From the NCBI GenBank assembly GCA_021827225.1, contig JAKAXG010000305.1, positions 1 through 5,940 on the forward strand: DNA of 5,940 nt, read 5' to 3'. The stretch's first letter is position 1. Each line of letters begins with the position of its first letter. The stretch comes from Actinomycetes bacterium. GTDB taxonomy: Bacteria > Actinomycetota > Acidimicrobiia > Acidimicrobiales > Palsa-688. Of this stretch, positions 1 through 5,940 are shown piece by piece. Below the pieces are notes generated by a model that saw nothing but the letters and a program-made list of their open reading frames with translations, had not been told where the DNA came from and ran no database searches. The translations under genes and the position numbers were made by a program.

Positions 1-292
1 CCCCCGGCCGACGCTCAAACGGACCCAAACGGTCCACATCCGTCGACAGGCGAACCCCGTCCGGACCCAGAGCGGCCACGTCATACATGTGAGCGAAACG
101 CTCCTGGCCGGACACGGCCACCACCAGACCCGTCAGCGGCGGATAACCGCCATCCCCCAGACGGACTATCACATCGGTCAACTTCCCCACCCGCCGGCCA
201 TCAGAGGCAGTCACCTGACCGCCCAGCAGGCAGGACAGGTGCATCACCTCAACGGAGGTACTTGGAGGCTCCGACCTGATCGCATCGGCCAT
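1..292 (-). CDS. PRC-barrel / MgtE-N-type protein, N-terminal part (runs off left edge)
   Basis: The minus strand from the ATG at 290-292 stays open to the window edge for 97 codons. After about 16 poorly conserved residues it reads MHLSCLLGG, then DGRRVGKLTDVIVRLGDGG and YPPLTGLVV, and ends near LGPFERRPG. This is the pattern I know from PRC-barrel domains at the front of actinobacterial proteins that continue into a second PRC barrel, an MgtE intracellular N domain and CBS domains; those are often linked to Mg2+ or Nramp-type metal transport. The domains after the barrel lie outside the window, so metal-related regulation is inference. The PRC core covers roughly residues 18-75. An in-frame TAG just upstream limits extension. 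ATG at 242-244 (residue 17) is an alternative start, since the conserved part begins there. No transmembrane segment is seen. The 37-residue membrane protein gene lies 96 bases upstream on the same strand. Confidence 0.8.
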   Translation of the reverse strand, partial: MADAIRSEPPSTSVEVMHLSCLLGGQVTASDGRRVGKLTDVIVRLGDGGYPPLTGLVVAVSGQERFAHMYDVAALGPDGVRLSTDVDRLGPFERRPG

Positions 293-388
293 ACCCGCAG
301 CGTAACCCTACCGGCAGCCGAACGCCGCCACAGATGTGCCATCACCGCTCATCAGGGGACGCCTCGGCCGTCGGAACCACCGGCGGGG

Positions 389-502
389 TCAGTCCCGCCC
401 GGAGCGGTCCCGACGATAGAGGGCATACGACCCCACCAGCACAGCCACCACCGCCACAGCCAACAAGACGAGCAAAGCGGCGACCACAGCCTGCGACGTC
501 AC
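389..502 (-). CDS. Small single-span membrane protein (37 aa)
   Basis: A 38-codon minus-strand frame starts at GTG (500-502) and ends at TGA (389-391). The peptide starts MTSQAVVAAL, continues as an unbroken hydrophobic run of Ala, Val and Leu to about residue 24, and finishes YALYRRDRSGRD. This is one membrane span with a strongly basic tail, predicting an N-out, C-in topology by the positive-inside rule. It is too short for family assignment and I do not recognise it. The alternation of hydrophobic core and charged tail, the third-position G/C and the position directly upstream of the PRC gene on the same strand argue that it is real. A TAGGTT hexamer ends six bases before the GTG, which fits a leaderless transcript. 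A random GC-rich stretch could mimic a Val/Ala run, so confidence is moderate. Confidence 0.6.
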   Translation of the reverse strand: MTSQAVVAALLVLLAVAVVAVLVGSYALYRRDRSGRD

Positions 503-508
503 GGCGAG

Positions 509-514
509 AACCTA
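509..514 (-). promoter_or_regulatory. Candidate -10 element for a leaderless transcript
   Basis: On the minus strand TAGGTT fits the actinobacterial TANNNT -10 pattern. Six bases separate it from the GTG at 502, so transcription could begin at the start codon itself. No good -35 hexamer is visible. A similar TAGGGT lies at 305-310, 12 bases before the ATG of the PRC gene. Confidence 0.3.
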
Positions 515-660
515 CCGATCTCAGCAGCAGGGACCGCTGGGGTTCTCGGCCAGCGGGCGACCGGACGGGCGGCCCGTCGAGTTCGCAGATGGCGGCATGG
601 CTAACTCGAGCAACATTACGGTCATTCGCATCATCATCGGACCGTCGTGGCGTCATGCCT

Positions 661-730
661 GACGTGCCCGGACCTCCGAGGCACTCCAGCCCCACCACCA
701 CCGAGCTGTCCAACGGTGCCCGGGCACGTC
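661..730. repeat. 11-base inverted repeat with 48-base spacer
   Basis: GACGTGCCCGG at 661-671 is perfectly complementary to CCGGGCACGTC at 720-730. The right arm overlaps a 12-base palindrome, GTGCCCGGGCAC, at 716-727. The repeat ends about 100 bases before the intron domain V, so it could be an intron stem, but this is inference. Confidence 0.5.
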
Positions 731-833
731 CGCAAGCTCATAGCAGGAGCCTTCTTCCACGCCGACCACCAAATCTCCGGAATCGCCGACCACGACTGAG
801 TCTCCAGCGCAACCGGCGGAATGAACCCGTGGA

Positions 834-866
834 GAGCCGGATGCGACGGAAGTCGCATCTCGGTTC
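834..866 (+). ncRNA. Group II intron domain V hairpin
   Basis: The 33 bases begin GAGCCGGATGCGAC and end CGGTTC, closely matching the usual 34-base bacterial domain V. The catalytic AGC triad is at 835-837. The tip is a GGAA tetraloop (848-851), a GNRA loop, closed by GCGAC/GTCGC. The sequence after it, GGAGGGCGG, is also usual for such introns. Compared with the common form the 3' side is one base short. The arms GATGCGAC (840-847) and GTCGCATC (852-859) can then pair without interruption, leaving only U860 bulged, so the normal internal bulge may be lost. Confidence 0.72.
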
Positions 867-930
867 GGAGGGCGGCCTGCAGTAGCCCACCCATCGAAAG
901 ATGGGCAGGGCGCTGCGGCCCGACCCATAC
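867..930 (+). ncRNA. Group II intron domain VI with candidate branch-point A923
   Basis: CCCATC (890-895), a GAAA tetraloop (896-899) and GATGGG (900-905) form the tip. GCCC (885-888) pairs with GGGC (908-911) below a small internal loop. The lower stem pairs the GGGCGGCCTGCAG side with CTGCGGCCCGACCC, with one C/C mismatch and one wobble. In this fold A923 is left unpaired between CGG/CCG and GGG/CCC. A923 is eight bases from the terminal C930, which is the known spacing of the lariat branch point. Confidence 0.65.
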
Positions 931-978
931 CGACTGCTCCGCCTGGTCCGGCGTGATCTACCTGGCAAGAGACCGGTC

Positions 979-1380
979 TCAGTTGTCTTTGTCGGGGCGT
1001 AGGAGCACGAGGGCCACGTAGAGGATGGCAATGCTGATCAGCCAGGCCGCCAGGGCTACGCCCAGGACTATGACCGCGCTGTGGCGCCCGAACATGGACT
1101 CCCCGACGGCGGCGAAGGCGAGGAGAGCGAGGGCGCCCAGTATCGCTCCCACGGCGTCACGGTCGGCCTTGCCGGTGCCCTCCTTGTCCTGGACGAAGGT
1201 GAGGGAGGCGGGGAGGATGGCAGGGAAGGCCAGGAAGACGCCGCCTAGGCGGGCGCCGGCCGCGTTGGAGATTATCCCGGCTACCACCGAGACGGTGGCA
1301 CCTAGAGCGAAGCGCACCAGCATCTCGCTGGCGTTGACGTCGCGGACCTGGCGAACGTCGACCTGGGGCTTACCGACCAC
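979..1380 (-). CDS. DUF3147-type four-span membrane protein
   Basis: A 133-residue minus-strand protein starts at GTG (1378-1380). After a polar lead of about 20 residues come hydrophobic segments around residues 20-40, 46-62, 79-97 and 103-127, and the protein ends with a charged LLRPDKDN tail. The stretch ARLGGVFLAFPAILPASLTF followed by a charged DKEGTGKADRDA loop is the pattern I associate with DUF3147, a bacterial membrane family of unknown function. Its start overlaps the end of the neighbouring gene by 11 bases, so the two are probably translationally coupled. Methionine 20 is a possible later start. The shared GxFxAxP...ASL signature with the neighbour shows the two are paralogues, which could pair as a heterodimer. 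That pairing is inference. Confidence 0.85.
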   Translation of the reverse strand: MVGKPQVDVRQVRDVNASEMLVRFALGATVSVVAGIISNAAGARLGGVFLAFPAILPASLTFVQDKEGTGKADRDAVGAILGALALLAFAAVGESMFGRHSAVIVLGVALAAWLISIAILYVALVLLRPDKDN

Positions 1381-1723
1381 CGATGAACACCACCCAGTAG
1401 AGGCCGAGGGCCACCGCCGCCCACCCGGCCGTGGCCACGAGCGAGCCCCACAGGGCCTCCAGGCGGGGGATCACGGCGGCGGCCAGGGCGCAGCATGCAG
1501 CCATCCCGACCGCGCCGGCGGCCATCCCGATCGACGCCTGGCGGGCCTTCGACGCCCCCTCGGTGATCACGGTGATGGCCAGGCTGGCGATGGCCACCGA
1601 GGGAGCGGCGGCGAAGAGCCCGGCGAAGGCCTTGGGCTTGACGATCTCGCTGATGAGAGTGAACGCCACCACGAGCGCACCCCCGGCCACGGCCCGCAGC
1701 GCCAGGATGCCAACTTCCTTCAC
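1370..1723 (-). CDS. DUF3147-type four-span membrane protein, first gene of pair
   Basis: A 117-residue minus-strand protein starts at GTG (1721-1723) and stops at TAA (1370-1372). An in-frame TGA upstream limits the start. On the minus strand AGGTGA lies ten bases before the GTG and can serve as ribosome binding site. It begins MKEVGILALRAV; hydrophobic segments lie around residues 5-25, 33-52, 66-86 and 92-113. The motif FAGLFAAAPSVAIASLAI (residues 33-50) matches DUF3147 and the second gene, sharing seven of fourteen core positions. A short basic loop with EGASKARQ separates the second and third spans, where the partner has an acidic/basic loop of similar position. Function is unknown. It leads a two-gene operon that diverges from the small membrane protein/ATPase module. 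Confidence 0.85.
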   Translation of the reverse strand: MKEVGILALRAVAGGALVVAFTLISEIVKPKAFAGLFAAAPSVAIASLAITVITEGASKARQASIGMAAGAVGMAACCALAAAVIPRLEALWGSLVATAGWAAVALGLYWVVFIGGR

Positions 1724-1767
1724 GGCGCCTCTGTCACCTGTCGTTCACCTCCATGCCCTCTGCTGTT

Positions 1768-1798
1768 CCCGTTGCGGTTACCGGGCAACCGCAACGGG
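1768..1798. repeat. Perfect 12-base inverted repeat, 7-base spacer
   Basis: CCCGTTGCGGTT (1768-1779) and AACCGCAACGGG (1787-1798) are exact reverse complements around ACCGGGC. Three further bases can pair beyond one T/T mismatch. Position between divergent genes suggests an operator for a dimeric regulator, or a stem-loop in a 5' leader. Neither side has a T-run, so it is not a typical intrinsic terminator. Confidence 0.75.
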
Positions 1799-1801
1799 TA
1801 C

Positions 1802-1806
1802 AAGGA
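1802..1806 (+). promoter_or_regulatory. Ribosome binding site deciding the GTG1813 start
   Basis: AAGGA lies six bases before GTG1813. The longer reading from ATG1753 has no purine-rich site (CACCTCC precedes it) and would translate through the inverted repeat, so GTG1813 is preferred. Confidence 0.6.
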
Positions 1807-1812
1807 CAGCCG

Positions 1813-2151
1813 GTGGCAGCGAACCGGAAGGCCAAGGCGGCAGCGCAGCACGAGCCCCGGTTGGTGAGCCGGGTGGGTCCGATCGAGTTCGACTGGCCCC
1901 GCTCCGTCGGGTATTTCGGAGGCACCTGGCTGGCGGTGGCGGCCGGTCTGATCGAGCCGCCGCTCGGGCTGTTCATCGCCGCGGTGCCGTTCGTGAAGAT
2001 GCTGGACCTTCCCGGCCTCCCCAACCTGCCCCGTTTCGTGGGTCAGGTCCTCGAGGGCGTGGCCAAACCGGTGGGCGGCGATAGCGAAGGCACCGTTCGG
2101 CTCGTAACCTCGGAAGGTGCGAGCCAGCAGCCGGTTGAATCCGACAGCTGA
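1813..2151 (+). CDS. Small membrane protein with aromatic-GG / EPPL core, paralogue 1
   Basis: A 112-residue protein from GTG1813. A basic N-terminus (MAANRKAKAAA) leads to a short VGPIEFDWP segment, then a hydrophobic region at residues 31-63 running from GYFGG (33-37) through EPPL (48-51) to AAVPFV. The Glu-Pro-Pro break suggests a helical hairpin or kinked span rather than one straight helix. The C-terminal 50 residues are soluble: LPGLPNLPRFV, then a Ser/Glu-rich tail. The core aligns without gaps to the next gene (12 of 29 positions identical, including GG, Gly45 and PPL). I do not recognise a named family. Similar small proteins may accompany actinobacterial P-type ATPases, but that is from memory. 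It is the first gene of the rightward module, 56 bases before the next. Confidence 0.8.
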   Translation: MAANRKAKAAAQHEPRLVSRVGPIEFDWPRSVGYFGGTWLAVAAGLIEPPLGLFIAAVPFVKMLDLPGLPNLPRFVGQVLEGVAKPVGGDSEGTVRLVTSEGASQQPVESDS

Positions 2152-2194
2152 GCGCCTACCTCGCGCACCCGCACCGTGAAACGTGATTCGTACC

Positions 2195-2199
2195 AGGAG
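2195..2199 (+). promoter_or_regulatory. Strong ribosome binding site for the 80-aa protein
   Basis: AGGAG lies eight bases before ATG2208, near ideal spacing, which supports this start and active translation of the short gene. Confidence 0.75.
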
Positions 2200-2207
2200 C
2201 AGCCAGC

Positions 2208-2450
2208 ATGAGCCCAACACGCACCAGCACCCCCAGCAGCAGCGGCAACGCCACCACCCGGCCCGCCCGGATCGGGGCCGACACGGACGGCTACAAGGTC
2301 CCGCTCGTCGGGGTCACCATCCCCTCCCGTGTGGTGGAGACCGGCTTCTGGGGCGGCCTGCTGGGAGCGGCGGCATTCGGTGCCCTCGACCCGCCCCTGG
2401 CTCTCCTCGTGGGCGCCGGGGTGGTCGTCGCCCGCCACCGCCGTTCCTGA
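2208..2450 (+). CDS. Small membrane protein with aromatic-GG / DPPL core, paralogue 2
   Basis: An 80-residue protein from ATG2208 with a strong AGGAG site. Residues 1-30 are polar and Ser/Thr-rich. Next is VPLVGVTIPSRVVE, then the hydrophobic core from GFWGG (46-50) through DPPL (61-64) to GAGVVV (74), closed by a basic ARHRRS tail. The acidic-Pro-Pro-Leu break lies at the same distance from the aromatic-GG motif as in the preceding gene, so the two are duplicates. This one lacks the soluble C-terminal tail. It stops 67 bases before the ATPase start I chose, and the ATPase frame is already open across it in the +1 frame, so translational coupling is likely. I infer an accessory or regulatory subunit of the pump, by analogy with other tiny membrane partners of P-type ATPases. 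No direct evidence shows this. Confidence 0.82.
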   Translation: MSPTRTSTPSSSGNATTRPARIGADTDGYKVPLVGVTIPSRVVETGFWGGLLGAAAFGALDPPLALLVGAGVVVARHRRS

Positions 2451-2517
2451 GCCGACACCGCCCGCGCCCGACACCGGGGGCCGACTGGCGGAGCTGATCC
2501 TGAGACCGGCCCGGCCG

Positions 2518-5940
<3,423 letters not shown>

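Larger units (their letters stand above)
503..833. other. Intergenic stretch without a convincing gene; possible intron body
   Basis: Six-frame reading gives only short frames without recognisable motifs, and the frames overlap each other on both strands. Base composition is visibly less GC-rich than the flanking genes, especially 601-660. It contains three inverted repeats: GACGGG/CCCGTC at 564-578, TCGAGTT/AACTCGA at 577-609 and the 11-base pair at 661-730. Its right end joins directly to the group II intron domain V, so part of it may be intron domains I-IV in degraded or truncated form. I could not find a 5' GTGYG boundary or reverse-transcriptase motifs such as YADD. Confidence 0.45.
834..930 (+). 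mobile_element. Group II intron 3' end (domains V and VI), truncated relic
   Basis: Domain V (834-866) and domain VI (about 870-926) sit in the correct order and spacing and are followed by a terminal AC at 929-930, as expected for the 3' end of a group II intron. No intron-encoded reverse transcriptase/maturase lies upstream; the nearest sequences are two unrelated minus-strand genes less than 550 bases away. The element is therefore either an ORF-less intron whose 5' end I cannot locate or, more likely, a 5'-truncated copy of the kind left by incomplete reverse transcription. Group II introns are ribozymes that splice from RNA and move by retrohoming. This one sits 48 bases beyond the stop of the converging DUF3147 gene, on the opposite strand. 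Its left limit is unknown; I mark only the part I can support. Confidence 0.7.
1724..1812. promoter_or_regulatory. Divergent intergenic control region
   Basis: These 89 bases separate the DUF3147 operon (leftward) from the small membrane protein gene (rightward), so both promoters should lie here or just inside the genes. I see no convincing -10/-35 pair. The dominant element is the 12-base inverted repeat at 1768-1798. Confidence 0.5.

Noticed and set aside
89..604. A 171-codon plus-strand open frame at the left
   Set aside because: It runs antisense to the PRC-barrel gene and the 37-residue membrane protein, and its His/Arg/Pro-rich product has no recognisable feature.
834..930. Reading the two GNRA hairpins as RNase P RNA or a riboswitch
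   Set aside because: The RNase P core GAGGAAAGTCC is absent, and the sequence and order match group II intron domains V and VI much better.
969..980. Palindrome GAGACCGGTCTC overlapping the stop codon of the DUF3147 gene
   Set aside because: A possible terminator, but it has no loop and no T-run, and a 12-base palindrome at a coding end can arise by chance.
634..1031. Several short overlapping minus-strand frames across the intron relic
   Set aside because: They overlap one another in different frames, cross the domain V/VI structures and have no conserved motif or ribosome site.
1768..1798. Inverted repeat as an intrinsic terminator or CRISPR-like unit
   Set aside because: There is no T-run on either side, it lies between divergent starts, and only one copy exists, so an operator or leader stem-loop is more likely.
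1025..1867. A 280-codon plus-strand open frame
   Set aside because: It is antisense to both DUF3147-type genes, which have clear membrane spans and a shared motif; the product is Arg/Ala/Pro-rich.

Overview
The window looks like part of a high-GC Actinomycetota chromosome. Genes are GC-rich with strong third-position G/C, two or more start at GTG, and the recognisable families (PRC-barrel/MgtE-N-like protein, paired DUF3147-type membrane proteins, a very large CtpH/CtpI-like P-type ATPase) are typical of actinobacteria. The species cannot be named from this stretch.

Left part (1-980). Two genes lie on the minus strand: the N-terminal part of a PRC-barrel protein that runs off the left edge (start at 292), and just upstream a 37-residue single-span membrane protein (502 to 389), possibly translated from a leaderless transcript. 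From 503 to 833 I see no convincing gene. The DNA there is visibly less GC-rich and carries inverted repeats. Positions 834-930 match the 3' end of a bacterial group II intron on the plus strand: a domain V hairpin with the AGC triad, then a domain VI hairpin with a candidate bulged branch-point A eight bases before a terminal AC. No reverse transcriptase is present, so this is most likely a 5'-truncated relic.

Middle (979-1812). Two overlapping minus-strand genes encode paralogous four-span DUF3147-type membrane proteins. They diverge from the right-hand module across an 89-base gap that holds a perfect 12-base inverted repeat with a 7-base spacer.

Right part (1813-5940). Three plus-strand genes are stacked: two small membrane proteins that are themselves paralogues (shared aromatic-GG and acidic-Pro-Pro-Leu core), then a giant P-type ATPase that leaves the window. 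The C-terminal half of the ATPase in view has all catalytic motifs (TGES, PEGLP, DKTGT, KGAPE, TGD, GDGxND). Its roughly 450-residue N-terminal part looks like a second, catalytically dead P-type ATPase preceded by a ferredoxin-like HMA fold without metal-binding cysteines. My working idea is one membrane module: a double-headed cation pump with two tiny paralogous membrane partners. The ion transported is unknown.
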